From contig NZ_DAIUCK010000082.1 in assembly GCF_036846205.1 (NCBI RefSeq), positions 1 through 15,085 of the forward strand: 15,085 bases of DNA, read 5' to 3'. The notes under the pieces were generated by a model that saw only the letters and a list, made by a program, of their open reading frames with translations, was not told the origin of the DNA and searched no databases. The DNA is from Rhabdothermincola sp036846205. GTDB lineage: Bacteria; Actinomycetota; Acidimicrobiia; Acidimicrobiales; Acidimicrobilacustridaceae. Positions 6,267 to 12,595 of the stretch are shown piece after piece (position 1 is the first letter of the stretch; each line of letters begins with the position of its first letter). A program made the translations under genes and the position numbers.

Positions 6267-7085
6267 ATGGGATGGGTGCTCGACCTCGACGGTGTCGTCT
6301 GGCTCGGGGATCAGCCGATCGACGGGGCGGCAGCGGCCATCCGGGCGCTGCGGGATGCCGGGGAGCGGGTCGTCTTCGTCACCAACATGTCCTATGGCCG
6401 GGTGGCCGACGTGGTGGGCAAGCTCGCTGGGATGGGCATCGCCGCGGAGGGCGATGTCGTCACCTCCGCGTCGGCCGCGGGGGCCCTGGTGCAGCCGGGG
6501 GAGCGGGTGCTGGTGTGCGGCGGTCCGGGCCTGGTCGAGGCCGTCGAGTCGCGAGGCGCGCTGGCCGTGCCGGCGGCGGAGCCGCCCCCCGGCGCGGTGG
6601 TGGACGCCGTGTTGGTGGGCTACGACCCCGCGTTCGACTACGCGCGCATGACCGCGGCCGCCACCGCCGTTCGGCGAGGTGCCCGCCTGATCGCCTCGAA
6701 CGACGATGCCACCTACCCGACGCCCCAGGGGCCGATCCCCGGCGGCGGCGCGATCCTGGCCTCGATCGAGCGGGCCACCGGGGTGACGGCGACGGTCGCC
6801 GGCAAGCCCCACCCGCCCATCTGCGAGCTCGTACGTCAGCACGTGGGTGGGGAGGGCACCGTCGTGGGAGATCGCCCCGAGACCGACGGCCGGTTCGCGC
6901 GGGCGCTGGGATTCCGGTTCGCGCTGGTCCTCAGCGGGGTGACGACCGAGGAACAGCTCCCGGTGCAGGCGTCCCCGGACGTGATCGCCCGGGACCTGGC
7001 GTGCCTCGTCCTCGGCGACGCTGATCGGGGAACGGCGGGTTTGCCCGGCACGGATCCGTTGCCGCGTGGCGGCGCCCGGTCCTAG
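6267..7085 (+). CDS. HAD superfamily IIA phosphatase (NagD-like; Rv1692-like)
   Basis: A cytosolic phosphatase using an aspartyl-phosphate intermediate. All four HAD motifs are present in this 272-aa reading: motif I DLDGVVW with Asp6 (nucleophile) and Asp8 (acid/base), motif II VTNMS (Thr39), motif III AGKPHPP (Lys180), and motif IV VGDRPETDG (Asp202, Asp207). The cap between motifs II and III is of the IIA type (compare GYDPAFDYARM and SNDDATYPTPQGPIPGGGAI). ATG 6267 is preferred over GTG 6249, since the family begins just before motif I. There is no Shine-Dalgarno at ATG 6267, which fits a leaderless mRNA. M. tuberculosis Rv1692, at the equivalent position before tlyA, is reported as a glycerol-3-phosphate phosphatase; the same substrate is plausible here by synteny but not shown by sequence alone. 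Confidence 0.85.
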   Translation: MGWVLDLDGVVWLGDQPIDGAAAAIRALRDAGERVVFVTNMSYGRVADVVGKLAGMGIAAEGDVVTSASAAGALVQPGERVLVCGGPGLVEAVESRGALAVPAAEPPPGAVVDAVLVGYDPAFDYARMTAAATAVRRGARLIASNDDATYPTPQGPIPGGGAILASIERATGVTATVAGKPHPPICELVRQHVGGEGTVVGDRPETDGRFARALGFRFALVLSGVTTEEQLPVQASPDVIARDLACLVLGDADRGTAGLPGTDPLPRGGARS

Positions 7086-7088
7086 CCT
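7059..7088 (+). promoter_or_regulatory. Promoter within the HAD 3' end: TTGCCG-N18-TAGCCT
   Basis: TTGCCG (7059-7064) and TAGCCT (7083-7088) are separated by 18 nt. The first three bases of the -10 are the TAG stop codon of the HAD gene. The -10 ends 6 nt before ATG 7095, giving leaderless geometry; no Shine-Dalgarno is present. Confidence 0.5.
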
Positions 7089-7094
7089 GCCCCC

Positions 7095-7487
7095 ATGGCC
7101 AAGAACCCGGTGAAGAGCGCGCTGAAGGTCACGCAGCGGGCCCAGGATCGCCTCGAGGCGGCGGTACGCGAGGTGGCGAAGGCCACCGAAGAGCAGTCCG
7201 CTCAGGTCCAGCAGGCCCTGCAGGATCTCGTGCAGCGCAGCCGGGAGAACAGCGAGCGGGTCGCCGAGGCGGTCGACCGGCAGATCACGGCCCGGCTCGC
7301 CGCGCTCGGCCTGGCCACGCAAGCCGACATCCGCCGGCTGGAGCGCAAGATCGAGGCGTTGCAGGCCGGGGGTGCGGCGCCGGTGCCGTCACGGGCGGCG
7401 AAGAAGTCGGCCACCAAGAAGGCTGCCACCAAGAAGGCCGCCACCAAGAAGGCCGCGGCCGAGAGGCTTGCGGAGCCTCGCCAGTAG
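7095..7487 (+). CDS. Phasin-like coiled-coil protein with histone-H1-like Lys/Ala tail
   Basis: A 130-aa basic protein. Residues about 5-95 are heptad-rich and helical (RAQDRLEAAVREVAKATEEQ, then QALQDLVQRSRENSERV), ending in LGLATQADIRRLERKIEALQ, which resembles the conserved end of phasin/PhaF-type polyhydroxyalkanoate granule proteins. Residues 106-120 are three perfect ATKKA pentapeptides inside a Lys/Ala-rich tail, reminiscent of histone H1 and of the PhaF DNA-binding tail. A role bridging a granule or surface to the nucleoid, or nucleoid compaction, is possible; nothing here proves it. No PHA synthase gene lies in the window. The gene occupies the position of the small ORF Rv1693 between the HAD gene and tlyA, but I see no clear homology with it. 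ATG 7095 has no Shine-Dalgarno and is probably leaderless. Confidence 0.75.
   Translation: MAKNPVKSALKVTQRAQDRLEAAVREVAKATEEQSAQVQQALQDLVQRSRENSERVAEAVDRQITARLAALGLATQADIRRLERKIEALQAGGAAPVPSRAAKKSATKKAATKKAATKKAAAERLAEPRQ
7410..7454 (+). repeat. Three in-frame 15-bp tandem repeats
   Basis: GCCACCAAGAAGGCY occurs at 7410-7424, 7425-7439 and 7440-7454 with a single C/T difference. The repeats encode the ATKKA units of the Lys/Ala tail. Near-identity at DNA level suggests recent slippage expansion, so copy number may vary between strains. Confidence 0.85.
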
Positions 7488-7504
7488 ACCCGCCCGGGAA
7501 CGAC

Positions 7505-7508
7505 GGAG
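7505..7508 (+). promoter_or_regulatory. Shine-Dalgarno GGAG positioned for ACG 7516
   Basis: GGAG lies 7 nt before ACG 7516, the usual spacing, and 31 nt before GTG 7540. It is the main local argument for initiation at a non-canonical codon. Confidence 0.4.
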
Positions 7509-7515
7509 CACTCCC

Positions 7516-8358
7516 ACGAGCACTCGCCGCCGCCTCGACGTGGAGCTCGTCCGCAGGAGCCTGGTGACCAGCCGCGAGCAGGCGAGAGCGTTGATCTCCT
7601 CCGGGCGGGTGCTGGTCGGCGGGGCCCCGGCGGACAAGCCGTCCCGTCTGGTCGACGCGGGCGAAGCAATCCGGCTCCTCGGGGACGGCCCTCGCTACGT
7701 CAGCCGGGGAGGCGACAAGCTCGAGGCCGCCCTCGAGGGCTTCGGTCTCGATGTCACCGGCTGGCGGCTCCTGGATGCGGGCGCGTCCACGGGCGGATTC
7801 ACCGACTGCCTGCTCCAGCGGGGTGCGGCCCGGGTGGTGGCAGTCGACGTCGGCTACGGGCAGTTGCACGAACGGCTCCGGCACGATCCTCGGGTCGAGG
7901 TGATCGAGCGAACCAACGTGCGCTATGCAGACCCTGCAGCGCTGGGAGCACCGTTCGACGCCGTGGTCGCGGACCTGTCGTTCATCTCCCTGCGCACGGT
8001 CGCCCGCACCCTGGTGACCTGCACGGCACCTGGAGGTGTGCTGGTGCTGCTCGTGAAGCCGCAGTTCGAGGCTGGGCGGGTCGAGGCGGACCGCGGTCGG
8101 GGCGTCATCCGTGATCCGTCGGTGTGGCGCAGGGTGCTCGAGGATGTGATTGCCGCGTTCGCCGAGCGAGGAGCGATCATCATGGGCGCCATGGTGTCGC
8201 CCCTCCCGGGAGCCGAGGGCAACGTGGAGTTCTTCGTGTGGCTCCACGCCGCGACCAGCCTCCCCGGTGCGAACCGCTTCGGAGAGGTGGCATGCCACCC
8301 GGACGGCATCGATCTCGATCGGGTGATCGCCGACGCGGCCCGGCTCCGGAGCAGCTGA
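7516..8358 (+). CDS. tlyA: TlyA-type 16S/23S rRNA 2'-O-methyltransferase (likely ACG start)
   Basis: S-adenosylmethionine-dependent ribose methyltransferase; mycobacterial TlyA modifies both 16S and 23S rRNA and confers capreomycin sensitivity. An N-terminal S4 RNA-binding domain (RRRLDVELVRRSLVTSREQA to about residue 60) is followed by an FtsJ-like fold: SAM motif LDAGASTGGFTDCLL and catalytic K-D-K-E residues Lys68 (RGGDKLEA), Asp153 (VADLSFIS), Lys181 (LVKPQFE) and Glu238 (GNVEFF). The start is uncertain. No ATG, GTG or TTG lies between the S4 onset and TTG 7468, while ACG 7516 has GGAG (7505-7508) 7 nt upstream and gives an N-terminus and catalytic numbering almost equal to mycobacterial TlyA. 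Alternatives are GTG 7540, which cuts into S4, and TTG 7468, which has only a mis-spaced GAGAGG. The stop overlaps the nadK start by one base. Confidence 0.92.
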   Translation, partial: TSTRRRLDVELVRRSLVTSREQARALISSGRVLVGGAPADKPSRLVDAGEAIRLLGDGPRYVSRGGDKLEAALEGFGLDVTGWRLLDAGASTGGFTDCLLQRGAARVVAVDVGYGQLHERLRHDPRVEVIERTNVRYADPAALGAPFDAVVADLSFISLRTVARTLVTCTAPGGVLVLLVKPQFEAGRVEADRGRGVIRDPSVWRRVLEDVIAAFAERGAIIMGAMVSPLPGAEGNVEFFVWLHAATSLPGANRFGEVACHPDGIDLDRVIADAARLRSS

Positions 8359-9218
8359 TGGCCACCATCGCCTTCGTCGTCCACCACGACCGGCCGGACG
8401 CAGCGGAGCTGGCACGAGACACTGCGGCCTGGCTCGAGCAGGAGGGTCACGAGGTCCGCCTCACCGACGAGGACGCTGCGGTGGCGGGGCTCGACCCGAC
8501 CGGGCACGGCCCAGAGGAGATTCTGTCGGGTCTCGACGCCGCGGTGAGTCTCGGGGGGGACGGCACGATGCTGCGGACCGTGGCCATGGTGGCGGCCAGC
8601 GAGGTCCCGGTGATCGGGGTGAACCTGGGCCAGCTCGGCTATCTCACCGAAGTCGAGCCCGCCGGGCTGCGCCACGCGCTGGCCCGGTTCCTCAGAGGGG
8701 ACTACGCGATCGAGCAGCGCATGTTGCTCGCGGTGCATCTCGACGCCAGCTCCGGCTCGGTCACCGCCACCGAAGCCATCGCCTTGAACGACGCGGTGCT
8801 GGAGAAGACCCCTGGCGGGCACACCGTGCGCCTCGACGTGGAGATCGACGGCCGCTTCTTCACCCCGTACACCACCGACGGGCTCATCGTGGCCACACCG
8901 ACCGGTTCGACCGCGTACGCCTTGTCGGTGCGCGGGCCGATCGTGGAGCCAACGCACCGGGCGATCCTTCTCACCCCGGTCTCGCCGCACATGCTCTTCG
9001 ATCGCACCCTCGTGCTCCAGCCGGACACCCGCATACGGATCACCGTGGCGGGAACCCGACCGGCCACGCTGTCGGTCGACGGCCGGGGTCTGGGTGAGCT
9101 CGCGGTGGGGGACTCGGTGACCTGTACGGCATCAGACCACGTGGCGAGGCTGGTGGTGTTCGGCCCCCGTGACTTCCACGGGATCCTGAAGGCGAAGTTC
9201 AAGCTCGGGGACCGCTGA
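8358..9218 (+). CDS. nadK: NAD kinase
   Basis: Phosphorylates NAD to NADP with ATP (or polyphosphate in actinobacteria); the cell's NADP source, cytosolic. The product is 286 aa. Diagnostic segments are SLGGDGTML with GGDGT at 66-70 (Asp68 catalytic), GVNLGQLGYLTEVE at about 87-100, ALNDAVLEK with the NAD-binding Asn144-Asp145, TDGLIVATPTGSTAYALS at 173-190, SPHMLFDRTLVL and a C-terminal LSVDGRG. ATG 8358 overlaps the tlyA TGA by one base (TGATG), and the N-terminus IAFVVHHDRP fits the first beta strand of the family. The frame is open further upstream inside tlyA, but that stretch has no family features. tlyA-nadK-recN is the standard actinobacterial order, and coupling overlaps suggest one transcript. 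Confidence 0.95.
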   Translation: MATIAFVVHHDRPDAAELARDTAAWLEQEGHEVRLTDEDAAVAGLDPTGHGPEEILSGLDAAVSLGGDGTMLRTVAMVAASEVPVIGVNLGQLGYLTEVEPAGLRHALARFLRGDYAIEQRMLLAVHLDASSGSVTATEAIALNDAVLEKTPGGHTVRLDVEIDGRFFTPYTTDGLIVATPTGSTAYALSVRGPIVEPTHRAILLTPVSPHMLFDRTLVLQPDTRIRITVAGTRPATLSVDGRGLGELAVGDSVTCTASDHVARLVVFGPRDFHGILKAKFKLGDR

Positions 9219-10786
9219 TGCTCGAGGAGCTTGCCGTGTCCGATCTCGGGGTGATCGAGCACGTCTCGCTGGTGCTCGGTCCGGGCATGACGGTGCTCAC
9301 CGGTGAGACCGGGGCTGGCAAGACGATGCTCGTCGACGCCCTCGAATTGCTGGTGGGTGGGCGGGCGGATCCGACCGTGGTGCGGCCGGGCGCCACGGAA
9401 GCCCTGGTCGAGGGGCGCTTTGTCACTGGCGACGAGGAGATCGTGCTTCGCCGAGTGATCCCCCGCGAGGGGCGGTCGCGCGCCTACGTGAACGGGCGGT
9501 TGGCCACGGTGTCGGAGCTGAGCGAGCTGGGTCGGGCACTCGTCGATCTTCACGGCCAGCACGCCCACCAGTCGTTGCTGGCGGCCAGGGTGCAACGGGG
9601 TGCGCTCGACCGGTTCGGTCAGGTCGACCTCTCCGCTCTCGCGGAGGCCCGGCAACGGTTGGCGCACATCGACGAACAGCTCGCGGCCCTCGGAGGTGAC
9701 GAGCGTGAGCGGGCTCGCCTGGTCGACCTCCTGCGCTTCCAGGTGGCCGAGATCGACACCGCCGCGATCGTCGACCCGACCGAGGACGAGCAGCTCGAAG
9801 CCGAAGAGGAGGTCCTCGCCGGCGCGCTCGAGCATCGGGAAGCGGCGGAGGCGGCCCTGACCTCGCTGTCGGGGGACGGCGGAGCCGTGGACGGGCTGGG
9901 TGCGGCAATCAGGGCCCTGGACGGGCGGGCGCCGTTCGCGCCGGTCGAGCAGCGGCTGCGAGGCCTGGCCGCGGAGCTGGCGGACGTGGCCAGCGACCTG
10001 CGGGCGACGGTGGAGCTGATCGAGGAGGACCCCGCGCGCCTCGAGCAGGTGCGATCGCGCCGGAAGCTGCTCCACGACCTGCGGCGCAAGTACGGCGACA
10101 CCCTCACGGAGGTGCTGGCGTTCCGGGAGGAGGCCAGCTCCCGGCTTGACGCGCTCATGGCTCGCGAGGCCACTGCTGCCCGGCTGGAGGCCGAGCGGCA
10201 AGCGGCGTGGGCGGCGGTGACCCGGGCCGAGCGGGCCGTCGGCCGGGCCCGCCGGCGGGCGGCGCCGGCTCTGGCCGAGGCGGTGCAGGCCAACCTGCGT
10301 GAGCTGGCCCTGGCGAAGGCCCGCCTGGAGGTACAGGTGGGCGACGATCCGGGCGATGAGGTCACCATCCTGCTGTCGACCAACCCGGGCTCACCGCTCC
10401 TTCCCTTGTCGAAGGTCGCGTCGGGCGGTGAGCTGGCCCGCACCATGCTCGCGCTGCGACTGGTGCTCACCGAGGCCCCCGACACGCTGGTCTTCGACGA
10501 GGTCGACGCTGGCATCGGCGGGGAGGCGGCCACGGCGGTCGGCAGAGCACTGGCCGCGCTCGGCGATCGTCACCAGGTGCTGGTGGTCACCCACCTCGCA
10601 CAAGTTGCCGCCGTCGCCGCTCGGCACGTCGTGGTCACGAAGCGGGTGCAGGGGGAGCAGACCTCGACCACGGTGCGTGAGGTGGGCGGCGAGGATCGGG
10701 CCGTTGAACTGGCCCGGATGCTTTCGGGTTCGCCAGACTCCGAGTCGGCTCGCCAGCATGCCCGGGAGCTGCTCGGCTCGGTGTGA
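9218..10786 (+). CDS. recN: DNA repair ATPase RecN
   Basis: An SMC-like ABC ATPase acting early in double-strand-break repair on the nucleoid. The product is 522 aa. Walker A GETGAGKT is at 29-36. Two antiparallel Glu/Arg/Ala-rich coiled-coil stretches fill the middle (about 150-390). The signature SGGELAR starts at Ser402 (preceded by Ala rather than Leu). Walker B LVFDEVDAGIGG has Asp427 and Glu428, and the switch segment is VVTHLAQVAA. Some 30-60 residues shorter than E. coli or mycobacterial RecN as I remember them, apparently in the coiled coil; both ATPase halves are complete, so it should be functional. ATG 9218 overlaps the nadK stop by one base. In mycobacteria the next genes would be the SteA/MctB-like pair, which are absent here. 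Confidence 0.95.
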   Translation: MLEELAVSDLGVIEHVSLVLGPGMTVLTGETGAGKTMLVDALELLVGGRADPTVVRPGATEALVEGRFVTGDEEIVLRRVIPREGRSRAYVNGRLATVSELSELGRALVDLHGQHAHQSLLAARVQRGALDRFGQVDLSALAEARQRLAHIDEQLAALGGDERERARLVDLLRFQVAEIDTAAIVDPTEDEQLEAEEEVLAGALEHREAAEAALTSLSGDGGAVDGLGAAIRALDGRAPFAPVEQRLRGLAAELADVASDLRATVELIEEDPARLEQVRSRRKLLHDLRRKYGDTLTEVLAFREEASSRLDALMAREATAARLEAERQAAWAAVTRAERAVGRARRRAAPALAEAVQANLRELALAKARLEVQVGDDPGDEVTILLSTNPGSPLLPLSKVASGGELARTMLALRLVLTEAPDTLVFDEVDAGIGGEAATAVGRALAALGDRHQVLVVTHLAQVAAVAARHVVVTKRVQGEQTSTTVREVGGEDRAVELARMLSGSPDSESARQHARELLGSV

Positions 10787-10845
10787 GCTACGCCGGGCGG
10801 TCGGTGCCGCGTCGGTCGGTGACCTACCTGGGGTCGGGACGTGCT

Positions 10846-10875
10846 GCACCGAGACGCACCGGGATGCACCGGGTT
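10846..10875 (+). repeat. Three tandem 10-bp repeats upstream of pyrG
   Basis: GCACCGAGAC, GCACCGGGAT and GCACCGGGTT occupy 10846-10855, 10856-10865 and 10866-10875. The inverted core CGGTGC occurs once more at 10802-10807. The last unit ends 15 nt before the candidate -10 of pyrG, covering the -35 position. The rest of the 151-nt recN-pyrG gap shows no gene longer than the short upstream frame described separately. Confidence 0.75.
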
Positions 10876-10890
10876 GTCGACCGAGCGCGT

Positions 10891-10896
10891 TAGGGT
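10891..10896 (+). promoter_or_regulatory. Candidate -10 hexamer for pyrG (TAGGGT)
   Basis: TAGGGT matches TANNNT and lies about 40 nt before GTG 10938. No TTG-type -35 stands at the usual spacing (TTGTCG at 10874 is only 11 nt away), so activator dependence through the upstream repeats is conceivable. Confidence 0.35.
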
Positions 10897-10911
10897 GAGG
10901 TCCCGTCCTGG

Positions 10912-10941
10912 ATGACGCGGCCGAGGAGGACGGGGCAGTGA
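10912..10941 (+). CDS. Possible nine-codon leader peptide overlapping the pyrG start
   Basis: ATG 10912 opens a frame encoding MTRPRRTGQ that ends at TGA 10939-10941, overlapping the pyrG GTG as GTGA. Its two consecutive AGG Arg codons are formed by the pyrG Shine-Dalgarno itself. It could couple or attenuate pyrG translation. It may also be chance, since only a weak GAGG (10897-10900) precedes it. Confidence 0.3.
   Translation: MTRPRRTGQ
10923..10930 (+). promoter_or_regulatory. Strong ribosome binding site of pyrG
   Basis: GAGGAGGA ends 7 nt before GTG 10938; it is the best Shine-Dalgarno in the window and fixes the GTG start. Confidence 0.8.
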
Positions 10942-12590
10942 CGAAGCACATCTTCGTGACCGGCGGGGTGGCCAGCTCGCTCGGCAAGGGGCTCACTGCA
11001 TCCTCCCTCGGTCGCCTGCTGCGTTCGCGAGGGCTGCGGGTCACCATGCAGAAGCTCGACCCGTACCTCAACGTCGACCCGGGCACCATGAACCCGTTCG
11101 AGCACGGGGAGGTGTTCGTGACCGACGACGGGGGCGAGACCGACCTCGACCTGGGTCACTACGAACGCTTCGTTGACGTGAGCCTGTCGCGGGACTCGAA
11201 CGCCACGACCGGCTCGATCTACTCCGCGGTGATCGCGGCGGAGCGTCGTGGGGACTACCTCGGCAAGACCGTCCAGGTGATCCCCCACATCACTGACGAG
11301 ATCAAGCGGCGGATCACCCGGCTGGCGGGTGACGAGGTCGACGTCGTGATCACCGAGATCGGCGGCACGGTCGGTGACATCGAGATCCTCCCCTTCCTCG
11401 AGGCCATCCGGCAGTTCCGCCTCGACGTGGGCCGCGAGAACGTGTGCTACGTGCACGTGACCCTGGTGCCGTTCATCGGGCCGTCGGGCGAACAGAAGAC
11501 CAAGCCCACCCAGCACTCAGTCACTGAGCTGCGCAGCCGGGGCATCCAGCCCGACGCCATCGTCTGCCGCAGCGAGAGCCCGATCTCGGCGGAGCTCAAG
11601 CGCAAGATCTCCAACCTCTGCGACGTGGAGGTGGGAGCGGTGGTCAACGCGGCCGACGCCCGCAGCCTCTACGAGATCCCCCTCGTGCTGCACGAGGAAG
11701 GTCTCGACGAGGTGGTCTGCAAGCTGCTCGGGTTCGGCGACCGGGACGTCGACCTGTCGTCGTGGGAGATCCTGATCGACCGGATCGAAAACGCCACCCG
11801 GCCGGTGCGGGTCGGCATCATCGGCAAGTACGTGAGCCTACCCGACGCTTACCTGTCCGTCGTCGAGGCACTCAAGCACGGCGGGTTCCACCACGGGGCG
11901 GCCATCGAGATCGACTGGATCCAGGCCGAGCAGGTTGAGGGGCTGCTGGCCGATGGGCGGCTGCGGGACCTCGACGGGATCGTCATCCCCGGCGGCTTCG
12001 GCGAGCGGGGAGTCGAAGGCAAGATCGCGGCGGCCACCTATGCCCGCGAGCACGACCTGCCGTGCCTCGGGCTGTGCCTCGGGATGCAGGCCATGACGAT
12101 CGACTTCGCTCGCAACGTGCTCGGCTTGGTCGATGCCAACTCGAGCGAGATCAACCCGCAGACCCCGCACCCGGTGATCGACCTGATGGAGAGTCAGCGG
12201 GACGTGACCGATCTGGGCGGCACCATGCGCCTCGGTGCCTACCCCGCCATGCTGCTACCCGGCTCGCGGGTCGCGCAGGCGTACGGCAAGGAGGTGATCT
12301 CCGAACGCCATCGCCACCGGTACGAGTTCAACCCGAAGTACCGAGCGAAGTTCGAGGGGTCAGGCTTCGTCTGCTCGGGCACCTCGCCGGACGGTCGGCT
12401 GGTCGAGTTCATCGAGCTCGCCGACCACCCCTTCTGGATCGGTACCCAGGCCCACCCGGAGTTCAAGAGCCGGCCCGACAATCCTGCCCCGCTGTTCCGC
12501 GAGTTCGTCGGTGCGGCGCTGGCCCGCGCCGAAGGCCGGAACCCGCATCTGCTCTACCTCGACGACGAGCGGATCGCGGGCACCGTCTGA
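10938..12590 (+). CDS. pyrG: CTP synthase (glutamine-hydrolysing)
   Basis: Converts UTP to CTP using ATP and glutamine-derived ammonia; the last step of pyrimidine nucleotide synthesis, a cytosolic tetramer. The product is 550 aa. The N-terminal amidoligase domain (about 1-270) begins KHIFVTGGVASSLGKGLTAS (P-loop) and contains KLDPYLNVDPGTM, EHGEVFVTDDGGE, ITEIGGTVGDIE and the GEQKTKPTQHSV segment. A linker VGIIGKYVSLPDAYLSV leads to the class I glutamine amidotransferase domain: IPGGFGERG, GLCLGMQ with nucleophile Cys380, and QAHPEFKS with catalytic His506 and Glu508. RHRHRYEFNP is also conserved. No truncation or missing active-site residue. The Nudix gene follows 5 nt after the stop, indicating co-transcription. 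Possible regulation lies in the repeats and short frame upstream. Confidence 0.97.
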   Translation: MTKHIFVTGGVASSLGKGLTASSLGRLLRSRGLRVTMQKLDPYLNVDPGTMNPFEHGEVFVTDDGGETDLDLGHYERFVDVSLSRDSNATTGSIYSAVIAAERRGDYLGKTVQVIPHITDEIKRRITRLAGDEVDVVITEIGGTVGDIEILPFLEAIRQFRLDVGRENVCYVHVTLVPFIGPSGEQKTKPTQHSVTELRSRGIQPDAIVCRSESPISAELKRKISNLCDVEVGAVVNAADARSLYEIPLVLHEEGLDEVVCKLLGFGDRDVDLSSWEILIDRIENATRPVRVGIIGKYVSLPDAYLSVVEALKHGGFHHGAAIEIDWIQAEQVEGLLADGRLRDLDGIVIPGGFGERGVEGKIAAATYAREHDLPCLGLCLGMQAMTIDFARNVLGLVDANSSEINPQTPHPVIDLMESQRDVTDLGGTMRLGAYPAMLLPGSRVAQAYGKEVISERHRHRYEFNPKYRAKFEGSGFVCSGTSPDGRLVEFIELADHPFWIGTQAHPEFKSRPDNPAPLFREFVGAALARAEGRNPHLLYLDDERIAGTV

Positions 12591-12595
12591 TCCCC

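Noticed and set aside
5624..7024. A 466-aa plus-strand frame spanning the DUF1015 and HAD genes
   Set aside because: It crosses two well-supported genes on opposite strands and contains long Gly/Arg-rich stretches without motifs.
5841..7322. A 493-aa minus-strand frame opposite the HAD gene
   Set aside because: Arg/Pro/His-rich shadow of the HAD gene; no homology signal.
7410..7454. The 15-bp repeats as a CRISPR or regulatory array
   Set aside because: They are contiguous, without spacers, and in frame with a Lys/Ala tail.
7372..7515. GTG 7372 as the tlyA start, giving a 328-aa protein
   Set aside because: The added residues are an Arg/Pro-rich out-of-frame reading of the lysine repeat in the preceding gene, with a 116-nt overlap.
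8702..10201. A 499-aa minus-strand frame opposite nadK and recN
   Set aside because: Both genes beneath it have full catalytic motifs. The antisense frame shows no motif and is a codon-bias artefact.
12062..12595. An N-terminal extension of the Nudix frame into pyrG
   Set aside because: The extension reads as Arg/Pro-rich out-of-frame pyrG sequence; the family N-terminus begins just after GTG 12596.
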